Of a stretch of DNA of 64,000 bases, positions 53,501 through 64,000 are shown in pieces. Position 1 is the stretch's first letter. The number at the start of each line of letters is the position of its first letter. The DNA comes from Angiostrongylus vasorum (lineage: Eukaryota; Nematoda; Chromadorea; Rhabditida; Metastrongylidae), in assembly GCA_018806985.1 (NCBI GenBank), contig JADANN010000467.1, positions 434,001 to 498,000 on the forward strand. The letters run 5' to 3'. The notes below the pieces were generated by a model, which ran no database searches, had not been told where the DNA came from, and was given only the letters and a program-made list of their open reading frames with translations. Both the position numbers and the translations under genes were made by a program.

Positions 53501-56500
53501 ACCAAATTCTGTAGACTAGCCTGTTTTAAACATCCCATTATGTCTGCGCTTATTTCATGGGAAATAAAGGGGAGGTTAAACAGATCCTTCTTTTTATTAG
53601 AGTTGTCGTTCGGGGTTTTGGTTTTCCTCTTAACCTAACCCGAGGAGCTACAGTTTTGTAGCCACTGCAGATGACTATTTTCTGCGCCAATTTCAGGAAT
53701 TCTTCCTCCTACTCTGTTCCCTTGAAGTATGCGAAACCACCTAATCGTCATCCAGTATTGAATAAATCCCGTTTTTGAAAACCTCGTGTCTGCTCAGGGA
53801 TAAAACACTAAAAGAACACTGACTTACTTAACAGTGCCTAGATTAACAGAAGCTTGGTCCTAGGAGTTATTTTAAACTTGTTGATTCCTTAGTGCTCTGC
53901 CCTTTGTGAAGTAATGCAAGTGTTTAATTAAGTGAAAGTCAGTTGAGGCAAGGTTCGGAGAGTATGCAAGACAAGATGTAATTTTGTACTTTAACTCATT
54001 CAGCTTCTCGATGGCGATATGCAAAACATGTGGGTGCGTTTCGTGCGGCTATGTAAGAGACGCTTACGATAAAACGGTGCTAGTTCTATTTGCTTCGAAT
54101 TTCTGTGGTCCATTTGGTATGACACTGTTCTCATAGTATCTAGAGGAAAGAAACATATTAATCCTGGTGTTCACCACTAGAAAGTGATCATCACCATCGA
54201 CGATGCTTTGACGTGAATCATCTTCGTTTACTCTTTTGAATAATGATCGGTGTACCCACAAAGCGTTCGTTTTTTTTTCTTTATGGCTCAGAAAATTTTT
54301 CTGATCTCTACAAGGTCGACGTTTAAGTTGTTTCCGTAAGTGTTACCAATTTCCAGCTCATGAAACGGATTCCCTGAGAATTCGCTTTTTCTCAAAGTCA
54401 CATTAAGGCACTATTTTAAAAATATTGAATCACGTACTCAAATTCTAAATCGTTCAACGCCTAATTACTAATTTAAAAAGGCTGAAATGTTACAATTTCG
54501 TAGTTTTAAAGGGTTGATGATTTCTTTGCAAATCGCAAAAACCGTCATTGTGCACTAACAAATGGTCATTCACACGTGTTTGTTAGCATAAGGCGCATGG
54601 ATCGAAACTACTAAAGGTGTATTAGTTTATAAGACTGTGTTAATTAAGAAACCTATACAACATCGACATCCATTCTGCCTGTTCCTTGTTTTCAGTTGTG
54701 TCATTCCGAAAAGGTTTGACAGAACACTGGACGAAAGACAAACCATGCGAGGCAACATTGTTTCAAAAGTGAACACGAATAAGACAACGGCTTATCGAGC
54801 TCATAAAAACATCGGGAATGTTGTGAAGTGAAGCCAAATACTTTGTTGTTAATTATGCCTCATAAAATCGACGCAGCGTCGATGGCCAAATGGCACAGAC
54901 GCTGCTACATATGCTTTAGTTTAGAAAATAAGGAGTTCTAAATTGGTGTTTCGTTTTAACGACAAGCGTTAATCACTGTGCCTCATAGGATGGCAAGCGC
55001 GCGGCAAGAAAACTATTGACCGTATGAGCAAAGTTTTGCACTTAGGTCTTAGACGAAAAATATTCACCTTATAATCCGTCGTCCATTTGATCGTCGAGTG
55101 ACTCGAATGGACGCCAATAAATCTTCCATTTCTTTCTGTCGCGTGCAAATATGGCCAAGTGGGTTCTGTTCGCCTTAGGGTCTCGTTGAGTATCACGCCT
55201 TTTTCAGGGTATTGAACTCTGACCGTCGGGCCGGTGATCTTCCTGCAGTACGTTTGACATTCTGAAAAATCAAGTGATTAAGTGATCTTGCCTCATCTGT
55301 TGTCGTTCATACGCATTCCGTCTTACCTTATCGAGTGTTTGGTGTTTAGTATAGAACGGCATCTCTGATTTTTGACCGTTAACGTATATTGAATCTTCGG
55401 ATCCCCTCCATCACTTGCATGACACGGGATACTTCTAGTATAGTGCTTTCGACTGCTTATTCTATAACGCTGAGGGCTCTTTCATCCCGCTTACGTAGCT
55501 TGCTGGGTTCTGACGCACACATTTAGGCAGGAAGAATCGTGGAGTCGAAAAGATGGGCGCAAAGTTAGGTATTCTTCGCTCTTTTCACTGCATCCTCGAT
55601 GCTCTTGAAAGCTTCCCAAGCCGCTCGTTCCTTTCTGCTCAACTCTGGAACTAAGTCGTTCATCATGTCGATTTCCCGACCTAGATAGACGTAACTGGAG
55701 CATTCGGAGTTATTGATTCCGTTGAGAGTGAATGAGGCATGCGAAACCAATCTGTTCTTCATGAAGATCGTTTTTTATGAGATTTAGTCGACCAATCACT
55801 CCACAAGGGTTATCAAAATCGACATGCCATTCATTGCGCCTTTTTAGTGCTTGATTTTTATAAGAATTGTGTAACTGCCAACCATAGATTTTCACTCCCT
55901 TGTTGTCCCATTACAATGTAGACATGACGTTCTTGAGGGTGGCGGTGAATATTTTTTGATGAGATGGTATCGCCTTGTCTAGCTGATCTATTGACGGCGA
56001 CGTTAATATCTTTATAGAATGGTGATATTTTAGTGGTGAACTTTTTATGCAGATCACGAAGTATCTCCATGTACTGAGTGAGGAGGTCCTGGCTGTCTAC
56101 GGTTTCCATGACTGCTTCTTTCTCATCTGGGTCGAAAGCTTTCCTTAAATCGATGAAAGTGAGGCAGAGCGGTCCCCCTGTACTGTCGTCGTACTTTGAT
56201 GAGTCTTGTTTTCATGTGGATCTGCTCCATCGTATTAAATTATTTTTGGAACTCTGCTTGCTGAAATGGCTGTCCTTCGTCCGATGTGCTGTTAATTTGT
56301 TTAGGATGACTTGAGTGAAGAGTTGAGAGGTAGGTGACATGAACTGGGAACGGAATAGCTGTAAGGTTGATAGCATGCTGATAGTTCATTAAGTGTGTGA
56401 AAAAGTGTGGACATCCATTTGGTCTACAATTGATCTTCGTTGATGCTTCACAGCGTGATTTTACATAAGGAAACGATATGATTTCGTCATTCTTAAAAGT

Positions 56501-59500
56501 GTCATGTTGTTATATGTCGATGACTTTTAGAACCATACGATTTCTTTCCTTGAGATTCTGAGTGTAAATGGTGTTTTATTATGAATTTCTCAATAGTACG
56601 TTAGAGCTCGAATTTTATTCTGTTAAGATGCTACTTCCTTGGAATTGGAGGACGAATTGGCTCGTGGTCGGATTACGGACGACCGTTTGTATGAACTGCT
56701 TTGTCGGTGTGCTTACGCACCTCTTCACAGGTACAGTGCGTCTAGGATCTGTTCTCACTTTGATATTGGGAATTATATTATTTGTACATGCTTTGATATA
56801 TACCTCTTATTTCGAAACCGGAAACGTTTTGATCCACATTTTCTTCCCAACTGATTGGTGGGTTTGGCAAAACGTGTTTTTTATCTTTTGATTCAAGCAG
56901 TGTGAACCACCTTTTGCCGACCATCGTTCGTGTTCAAATTTTTCTTATTCTATATTGCTTAAGTGGTTCATAGCATTGTTCTTTCAAATGATGTCGAGCC
57001 CTTTTCGGTTTAATATACTCAGTGCCTTGTCTTCTGAGTAGTAAAGGAGTGGAGAGGGCTGAGATAGCGCAGTGCTTAGTGATGTTGTCGATCAGGAAGC
57101 AAAGGTCCAAGTTCGGTCTCCACCCCACCGCTGCTCTCCAGTTCATGTGGGAACGCCTTAGCCAGCTATTTTAAAGATTGCAAGGTGAACTGACTCGACT
57201 AGCACTACGGCATTAATAAAACGAATCCTTTAGCAGCAGTTGAAATAGCACGCGAAATGTTAGAAGATCATTGTAGCAGTTCGATGCCAGAAAACGGATC
57301 GAATGCAAGAACTGCTGGAATCCACCCAATAAATGTTATAACGGGTCATGTAAAATAGCATGAAGTTTTAAAGAAGAGAAAAAAGTTTAGAAGCAAACAC
57401 TAGGTCTCAGTAACGGGTGATCATCCTTTTCTTCACCACTCACTGAATTCCTCTCTACATATACTTATTCATTCTCAATTTTTGCTTTGTTTCGCTGAGC
57501 TTCTGGTGATCTTTCACTTCATTTGTTCTTTTTCATTGGCCTATCAGGTGCTTCGAGCTTTTCATGCTAGTGTTGGAGGTTTTCCAACTATGTTTACCAT
57601 TCGTTCCATAATGAGACTTTATGCTCTTGGCTCTGGATAGTTTAAGGACTTTTTTAGATTATTCTGCTGACACGAGGTTGTTACAAAAGTCAAACTGAGA
57701 AAAACCTAGTGTGAGCTCTACGATCAAAAAAAAGGTACTTCTCATTCATGCGGAGGTTAAATGATGATCGGTTTTGGAAAGTCTAAGAACGTCTGTAAAA
57801 TACACTGCGTTACAAGCTGAGGATTTTCAACATCCATGGTGATATTGTTGAGAAACTTGTGTTAAATAATCATAAATTTTAAATCCACCTTTTCTTCGCA
57901 ACGTATGCTGTGTTGGAAGGCCGAGAAGCCTGAAAAGACCGGATTGTCGGTGACTCAGACACACTGCAAAATAGTGTTCCATCGACGAATTCACGGAAAA
58001 AAATTACTGGTTCTGTAGAAGTACATGCCTGGACTGTACACTGTGGTTAGGGGATCTATAGCTAAATTATAATAGTTTTCATCCTTGGTTGAAATATGTG
58101 CAGTTGTTCGAGCAGTCTGCCATAATTTAATTGTGGAAATGGTAGGAAATAGTACATTAATTTCACTACGTCGCACACTTCCACTTTTCTACCAAGTTTG
58201 ATTTTGCCAAGCTCAACAATACTTATTTAATCCATTCCCTGACGGAAGCTCGTTAATGGTGTACGGTTTCACATTTGCAAGGAGGTGTTGCTACTCGTCC
58301 AATTGCGGTCTTAGGTCTAGCTATTGAGGTGTAAATAGCAAGAATTGTTACCCTTTTTGAATGAGCTTGAGGAGGTAGACTTTCTTGCTATCCATAACAA
58401 TCGGCGACTCTAAGCTGTGAGAAACCGTTGTCATCCTAGCACATCAATCTCAGGACCAGAGATACAGAAGTGCTCAACCAACAAGACCCAGACATTCGGA
58501 AATTTTGCTGTTTGTTCGTGCTTTGTGACCATGGTTATTCACATATAAAATTAAGAATGTAATGGAGGAATAATTACACTCTTTTTAAGACTGTCTCTGT
58601 CTAACTGTGACTTTCTTGCCGTGAAACCATGGACTCTGGCTCAGTTGGCACAATTTAACCGGCTTCGTGAGGTAGAGTTGTTTTTCGTCTAATAGTTTTC
58701 TATGATTAGAAATTTGACGCAGTATTTTGAAATAGATAGTGTGGTGTGGTGTGCCATGTTACAATAAAAGGAAGTGTGTCTTGTAACTTTCTTTTAAAGA
58801 ATATGCTAGTTTCAGCTAATTTTTGATGGATGTAAGTTTCCACTCTCAGAAAGTTACCTTATACGAGGAATAGCTCCATCTTTCAGCACTCTCTGGAGGT
58901 TAGAAATCAATGACAATTTTCAGGTCAGTTCACCAAATTTGTTAAAAAAACTTGAGTTGTTCCTGGATGTTGTTCTTTCAAAAAAGTTAAGGCTTTGAAA
59001 AATTGAAAATTTAAGAATTTTATGGGTGGAAGTTCTCCCTTTCGAAATCCGACATGCCATTTAGTCTTAAGACCAGAACATCTGAAGAACCTTCCGTCAA
59101 TTCTTGTAAACAATTTCGGCTCTTCACACATTACCTGTCCCAATGCAAGGTCCCTACCCACTGGAAGACCAGCAAGACCGTGTTATTGTTCAAGAAGGGT
59201 GACCTACAGAATATCGGCAACTATCGTCCACTCTGCTTACTGTCTGTCGTCTACAAGCTTTTCACTCGAGTCATCCTAAACAGGATTGACAGAACACTGG
59301 ACGAAGGACAGCCATGTGAGCATGCAGGGTTTCGAAAAGGATTTAGTACGATGGACCACATCCACACGGTAACAAGGCTCATTGAAGTATCGCGAGAGTA
59401 AAAAAGACCGCTCTGTCCCACCTTCATGAATTTACAAAAGGCCTTTGATTCAGTCGAGATAGAAGCAATCTTGGAAGCCCTGAATAGTCAAGGAGTCCCT

Positions 59501-62500
59501 ACTCAGTACATAAAGATTCTTCATGAGCTGTACAAAAATTTCACAACCAAGGTATCACCATTCTACGACGATATTATCATTGACGTCAAAAGAGCAGTTA
59601 GGCAAGGCGATACCATCTCGCCAAAATTATTTATCGCCACTCTCCAGAACGTCATGCGAACACTGGAATGGGATAATATGGGAGTGAAAATCGATGGTCG
59701 GCAGTTACACCATTTTCGCTTTGCTGATGACATCGTCCTTATAACACCATTAGCCAAGCGGAACGTATGCTTACCGACTTTGATAAAGCCTGTGGAAAGA
59801 TTGGCCTTCAACTAAATCTCACAGAAACGATGTTCATGAAGAACGGATTGGTTTCGCATGTCCCCATTCATGCTCAGCGGGACGAATATCTCCGAATGCT
59901 CCAGTTATATCTATCTAGGTCGGGAAATCAATATGATGAACGACCTAGCTCCAGAGCTGAGTAGAAGAAAACGAGCGGCTTGGGGTGCTTTCAAGAGCAT
60001 AGAGGATGTAGTGAGGAGAACAAGGAACACCCGACTCCGCGCCCACCTTTTCGACTCAACGGTACTTCCTGCCCTAACGTATGCGTCAGAAACTTGGTCG
60101 CTGCGTAAGCAGGATGAAAAATCACTCAGCGTTATCGAACGCGCAGTCGAAAGGGCGATGCTAGGAGTATCCCGTTCCACACAAGTAAGGGAAGGGATCC
60201 GAAGCTCCGATCTGCGTCGACGACCAAAAATCAAAGATGCCGTTCTGTACGCCAAAGAATCGAAGATAAGTTGGGCCGGACACGTAATGCGTGTGAATGA
60301 CAACCGATGGACAAGAGCCGTTAGTGACTGGATTCCTCGGGATGTCAAACGTACTGCAGGAAACCACCGACCCGATGGTTAGAGTTCTTCACAAAGAGCC
60401 TTGAAGAAAGATATGATGCTCGACGAGTCCCTAGAGCGAGCAGAACCCATTGGGCTACTCTTGCACGTGATAGGAAAAAATGGAAGACTTACTGGCGCCC
60501 GCTAGAGTCACTCGACGATCAACGGATCTACAGGTGATACAGGTGATGGGTGGAAGAGAGAAAAAAGAAATTTTTTTACAGATATATGTAGTACAGCTGG
60601 AGGTGATTTGTCGCGCTTACCATCATGTTTAGATGTTCTACCTGGTTCAAAGCACATAACAGCTACGTGTGCCGAAGGCCTAAAGCAAAAGTACTATAAG
60701 CAATTTCCTTGTGAATCATGAAAATCAGTCTTTCAACCAACAACAAAATTTCAGTAGTTTTTTAAAAAGCGTCGAACAGTGTTAAGTTTCGAGGGATCTC
60801 GCTACGGGAAGCCAAGAAAGGAGGTGCAACGCTCGCTGGTCATTGGTGCCATTCTTGCAAGGATGATCTCTCGTGGGATGGTCACCTAATCGATTTTGCT
60901 GTGCTATTGAAATCCTGTTATTTCGTTATAACCATTCCATCTATAATTAGGTTGGAAGGGAGTCATACAATTAACTGCTTTTCTCCAATGTAGCCAAATG
61001 GTTAACTCCGTGCTTCAATACATTATTCTGCGTTTGGAGACTGTCTGTCTTCCGTTGTGAAAAAGCCGTACAGGTTTTTTTTCAACAGAACTAAAAAATC
61101 AGGATTGCTCGAAGAGGGAATCATAACGAAGCTATTGACGCCTTCGACATATTCCATATGATTTTTGAACAAATATTTCAAGGCAAGGAGTGTAAAGAGG
61201 GATAGTGTGTGGTGTTCTTTGGCTGAAAAGTGAAACAGTGACGAAAGAAACGGCTTAGCGTCCCTTCTGAACTCGGTCTTCGTTTATCCTAGAACATCTC
61301 TTTGTTTCCATAAAAGGTCGTCTTGCTGTAGTACAACATACCTCTGTATTCATATCATTTTACAAGTGAGGAGCCTTAAAACTGGTGCGAAGCCAGTTTT
61401 CAATGACGTTTTGGTGTCATACTTGGTTGTTGACATAAAATGATAGCCACCAACCAAGTCTCCACTATATCTGTGTGGACGAAAGTATAAAACAGCTGAA
61501 AATGCTCAAGCTAGAAGCTTTTGTAGAGTACCCGACACCACTGAAAGTGTTTGCCGGCGTTTTATGTTTTATATACTTGATTTTCAAGTTACTCAGCGTA
61601 GTTACTATTATGCATATTATTGATCAACCTAGTGCGGTGGTTGAAGCTGGATTCCAGAGGTGTCGTCTATTCCATTTTCTAATCTTGAAATACCAGAAAC
61701 ATACAACTCTGTCAACCTTGGTTGCTGAAATGGTTATTGTTTACAATGTTTGAAAAGTTGCTGCAAAACGTTAGTGCAGCACCTCACCGAACCTCTAAAA
61801 GGGGGCCGAAGATGAAAATCCACCTATTATATCAGAGCTGTTAATTGAATTCAAGTGAATAAGGTGCCGGTAGTACCATGAAGAAAGGAAAAAGAAGTGG
61901 AGTTTATGTGAAATTTCTGGCATTAAAGTGTACAGGTTTAATGGATTATCAGTGAAGGAGGTGTCTTGTGTCTTCGAAGATTTTGATAAGTATGTACATA
62001 TAACATACTGCGGAAATCTAGAAGGTGCCTTTTGATCTGACATCTGAGTTTAGAAAGATGCAATTAGTTGTTTTTAATATCTTAAGCATTAGATTCACGG
62101 GACTACATGATCAAACACTGATTTCTTCAAAGTCCAGCTTCCTTCAAAAACGAACTATCAGCGAACTCGCCATGATAAGGAGAATGATTGTAGGATCTAG
62201 GGACATCCTTAGAGAGCCAAGCAGTCCTATAGGAGATCAACAACCAGTTAGTCGGATGTATTCAGCCACGAAAAACCCACCCACAGTATTTTCCACGTTT
62301 CTCATGGTTGTTCGAATATAATAATTTTCATATGCATTACAATCCTCAAAATGTTTTAGATTACGGATAAGTTAGCGCGTTCTGTAGCTCGCTGCTGTCC
62401 GAACCTGGAGATATTCTGTGTTTCGGGTTGTCCGTCAATCTCAGCACTCTCCGCTTTGGCTTTGATGGAAACCGCGTTTTTTCGAGTTAGTCAAATGCTC

Positions 62501-62539
62501 ACAGTGCACATGGAGAAGACTGCGTTTGACGTGGATCAG
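50532..62539 (+). CDS. F-box/leucine-rich-repeat protein (FBXL-like), partial exon model
   Basis: Exon 1 (50532-50637) encodes MELLPPELLQRIGLLLEH then LNFSLVCTRVFAVL, a clear F-box, the Skp1-binding part of SCF ubiquitin ligases. Exons 50780-50938 and 51063-51115 follow in phase. Coding-like exons 51808-51918 (ECPPSSRTVMF, LQLGLRGVELLSLRDLV), 58590-58671 (LSLSNCDFLAVKPWTLAQL) and 62360-62539 (ITDKLARSVARCCPNLEIF, VSGCPSIS) have the pattern of cysteine-containing LRRs, which would bind the substrate. The last two join in phase. Other possible exons are near 51485, 56634-56731, 57577-57610 and 61478-61550. The links between 51115 and 58590 are not all solved, so two genes instead of one remain possible. 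Introns are full of RTE, PLE and SINE copies. The 3' end is not identified. Confidence 0.6.
51919..52299. other. Intronic spacer, nothing recognised
   Basis: AT-rich; no exon or repeat assigned. Confidence 0.45.
52754..53015 (+). mobile_element. SINE-A copy nested in the PLE
   Basis: Head GCGTGTAGCGCAGTGGTCGG (A box) and GGGATCGATCCCGG (B box), full body, T-rich end after GATAAACGCTGAGTGC. The direct repeats are not clear because repeat D later inserted just downstream. Confidence 0.86.
53048..53448 (+). mobile_element. Repeat D, full-length copy with 9-bp target duplication
   Basis: CCTCCCAACGGTTTACCGC to a tail with three AAGTATC-like units. GCTGTTACC at 53039-53047 and 53449-53457 flanks it, and the PLE sequence resumes right after. 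Confidence 0.87.
53746..54714. other. Intronic, nothing recognised
   Basis: No exon or repeat is supported across this kilobase. Confidence 0.45.
54715..54775 (+). mobile_element. Short RTE reverse-transcriptase scrap
   Basis: GACAGAACACTGGACGAA encodes DRTLDERQ, matching RTE GRTLDEGQPC (copy 1 near 640-670). Confidence 0.6.
55075..56165 (-). mobile_element. RTE 3'-half fragment, older copy
   Basis: Minus-strand pieces cover DLRKAFDPDE (near 56150), ILRDLHKKFTTKISPFYKD, RSARQGDTIS, ECSSYVYLGREIDMMNDL (near 55690) and the C-terminal region to about 55080. There are many frameshifts, and the FADD segment is deleted near 55850. It is clearly more diverged than the three young copies. Confidence 0.85.
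57055..57190 (+). mobile_element. tRNA-like retroposon head
   Basis: GAGATAGCGCAGTGCTTAGTG (A-box-like), split by one base from SINE-B type, and AAGTTCGGTCTCC (B-box-like) lie 36 bases apart. No clover-leaf with a proper acceptor stem is evident, so a SINE relic is preferred to a tRNA gene. Confidence 0.45.
57191..58589. other. Intronic, mostly unassigned
   Basis: A possible small exon at 57577-57610 (CFELFMLVLE) and a possible one near 58282-58330 (GGVATRPIAVLGLAIE) are the only coding-like stretches. Neither is secure. Confidence 0.35.
59035..60548 (+). mobile_element. RTE-type LINE, 5'-truncated young copy
   Basis: It begins mid-element at the position equal to base 341 of copy 1. It then gives RT (NYRPLCLLSVVYKLF, LQKAFDSVE, RQGDTISPKLF, RFADDIVLI) and the 174-codon C-terminal block (ECSSYIYLGREINMMN, LTYASETWSLRKQDEKS, WAGHVMRVNDNRWTRAV), ending in the ACAGGTGAT tail near 60545. 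Breaks include a stop at about 59401 (one base changed from copy 1) and a shift near 59750. It lies in an intron of the F-box/LRR gene. Confidence 0.92.
60549..62359. other. Intronic stretch with one possible LRR exon
   Basis: Bases 61478-61550 encode ESIKQLKMLKLEAFVEY, which looks like a leucine-rich repeat strand, but splice sites are weak. The rest is unassigned. Confidence 0.35.
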
Positions 62540-64000
62540 GTATGAGACCCGAAAGAGTTGAAAGAAAATTTTGCACTATTTTTTGAAAGCTTTCTGTCTA
62601 ATATCAGTGTTATTGAATAATTCGTTTTTTTTTAATTTTTTCCAATGACTCTGGGTCGAAATTGATTAGCTGCTGACATAATTGTCAATGTTAAAATTTC
62701 TCGTGAAGAAGTATGACCATCAGTTTTATAATCAATGCTTGGCACAGTCTCCGACTGCTTTTCTCCAGCAACTTCTTGTACAAAAGACATTCTGTTTCCA
62801 CACCTGTTTTTCCTTGTTATACCGTATCCGTCAGTGTCTGGACTTCGGTGATCGACTTTGATCAGAACTCTGAGTAACTTCTCTTATTTAGGTGAAACCT
62901 GTGACACGCCTCTACCATCACCTTTTCGACAGCACTTTCTAAAAGGCTGTTTTCAGTTACTTTCACCTTGACTACATTGCATTCCGATGTGCGCTGAGGC
63001 AGGAAAAATTCATTGAATCGATAAAGTGAACGCTGGGCTGATATTCCATATCGTATTCAGTAGGGTGTTGATGCTTTCCTCTGTACTATAAGCCTCTTGG
63101 TTCCTCGTTCCCGAGAAGTTTCTGACACTCGTCGACTCCTTACAGCCAACAAAACCGATTGGGTTAGCACTAAATTTTCTACGATCAGCGGCAAGACAGG
63201 TTATACAGGTGATTGTGTGGATGTGAAGAATTGTCCTTAACGTTTTCTGATTTTCCATTTGCTGGATTGTCTTATTCCTCCAGCCCTCTTTCAATCGTGA
63301 GAATGACCCAGATAAAGCTTGTAGACGAAAACCGAATAGAGACGCTCTCAGGCGCATATTGAATGATGTCTACTGATATCAAATGAGTTTCGTTTACTGT
63401 GTAGAGCATCTAGTTCTTCATTGACCTTGTCTCAGTGTGCATTAGGGGTTCTCTTTCAAGTCTCTGCAGCTGCAATCAGTTGTTTTCTGTAGAGTTTTGA
63501 TAATTCTAACGTAATTTGATAGCTGCGTATAACACATCTATTAGCAAGCCTCTATGATAGCTTAAAAGTCTCTTGGGCAGTTAATTGCATGCTTTACGTA
63601 CTATTGACTTTCCCGCGTTGCCGGTGTAGTATTGAATAAGCGATGAGTATTGCTTGTTGTTGTTTTTATTAGTTGTGTCTTTGTAAAGCCCATCAAAAGA
63701 CCAAATTTAGGTTGGTAGTGGTTTGATTTGATTTGAGGAATTAATTTCATAAACTTTGACCTTCTCACTAGTTTAAGAATCTAAACTATAGAGGAGTTGA
63801 TCCTATCTTATATAGGATTTTGGGACGGAAGCAGATTCGTACAGGGGAATCTTTCGATTAACGATGTGGTGTAGCCGTTTTGGTTGTGGTTTCTCATTAG
63901 AGAGTTTATTTGAATTCGGAAGGAAATCTTCCTGCCTGTCACGACTATTTTCAGCAAAAAATAAGCCATAAATCGTGGAGATCCCGTCGAGGTACTCGTG
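62540..64000. other. Window end: intron or 3' flank of the F-box/LRR gene
   Basis: A relic of an RTE tail lies at 63130-63220 (ACAGGTTATACAGGTGAT after CTACGATCAGCGGCAAG, + orientation). I found no further convincing LRR exon, so the gene's end is unknown. Confidence 0.4.

Larger units (their letters stand above)
52300..53745 (-). mobile_element. Penelope-like element, third copy, split by two retroposons
   Basis: Minus-strand coding pieces are IPLGSHRIQKPNGED and SVTILAQESRT (C-terminus, 52470-52560), WAGHSRPFKKRLLSKFKLK (52560-52620) and RDGDCRSSG (near 52690). After the insertions come linker and RT-end sequence from 53450 upward. A worn version of the terminal-repeat motif is at 52330-52375. 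It is interrupted by SINE-A (52754-53015) and repeat D (53048-53448). Confidence 0.78.

Noticed and set aside
59911..60348. 145-codon minus-strand frame, with similar ones at 1299-1670 and 45665-45916
   Set aside because: They are antisense shadows of the RTE coding sequence, repeated wherever the element occurs.

Overview
The window looks like nuclear DNA of a strongylid (hookworm-like) nematode. The evidence is genes split into many small exons with TTTCAG-type acceptors, a MOG-1/PRP16 protein of 1132 residues that is co-linear with its animal orthologues, a nematode-style PTP, a trans-splice-like acceptor right at a start codon, and a dense load of RTE and Penelope-like retroelements plus tRNA-derived SINEs. 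The species is inferred, not proven. All recognisable genes lie on the + strand; most of the rest is retroelement debris.

Layout. 1-1912: RTE-type LINE, cut by the window edge, with smaller remnants to about 3.5 kb. 4200-7976: a divergent classical tyrosine phosphatase with two SINEs and a CA repeat in its introns. 8.7-10.6 kb: remnant Penelope-like element (PLE) with terminal repeats and a large palindrome. 10.6-24.5 kb: gene-poor, with SINEs, fold-back elements, a three-copy tandem repeat and an RTE fragment. 24545-30251: REEP/DP1-family ER-shaping protein, five exons, 225 residues. 31110-50121: DEAH-box splicing helicase PRP16/DHX38 (MOG-1), 26 exons. Its 7.1-kb intron 23 holds a PLE, a nearly complete RTE and another PLE fragment. 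50532 to at least 62539: an F-box/leucine-rich-repeat gene with a partly resolved exon chain, whose introns contain another PLE, several RTE copies and SINEs.

Four repeat families can be defined from copies inside the window. I call them SINE-A and SINE-B (tRNA-like head), SINE-C (tRNA-like boxes, often as inverted dimers) and repeat D (about 390 bp, short tandem 3' tail). Several copies carry clear target-site duplications, so insertion edges can be given to the base. Nearly all long introns of the REEP and MOG-1 genes are long because one of these elements sits in them.

No new multi-gene system was found. The most unusual signals are a hammerhead-ribozyme-like sequence shared by the PLE terminal repeats and an unrelated-looking fold-back element, and several non-canonical splice junctions in otherwise well-conserved genes.
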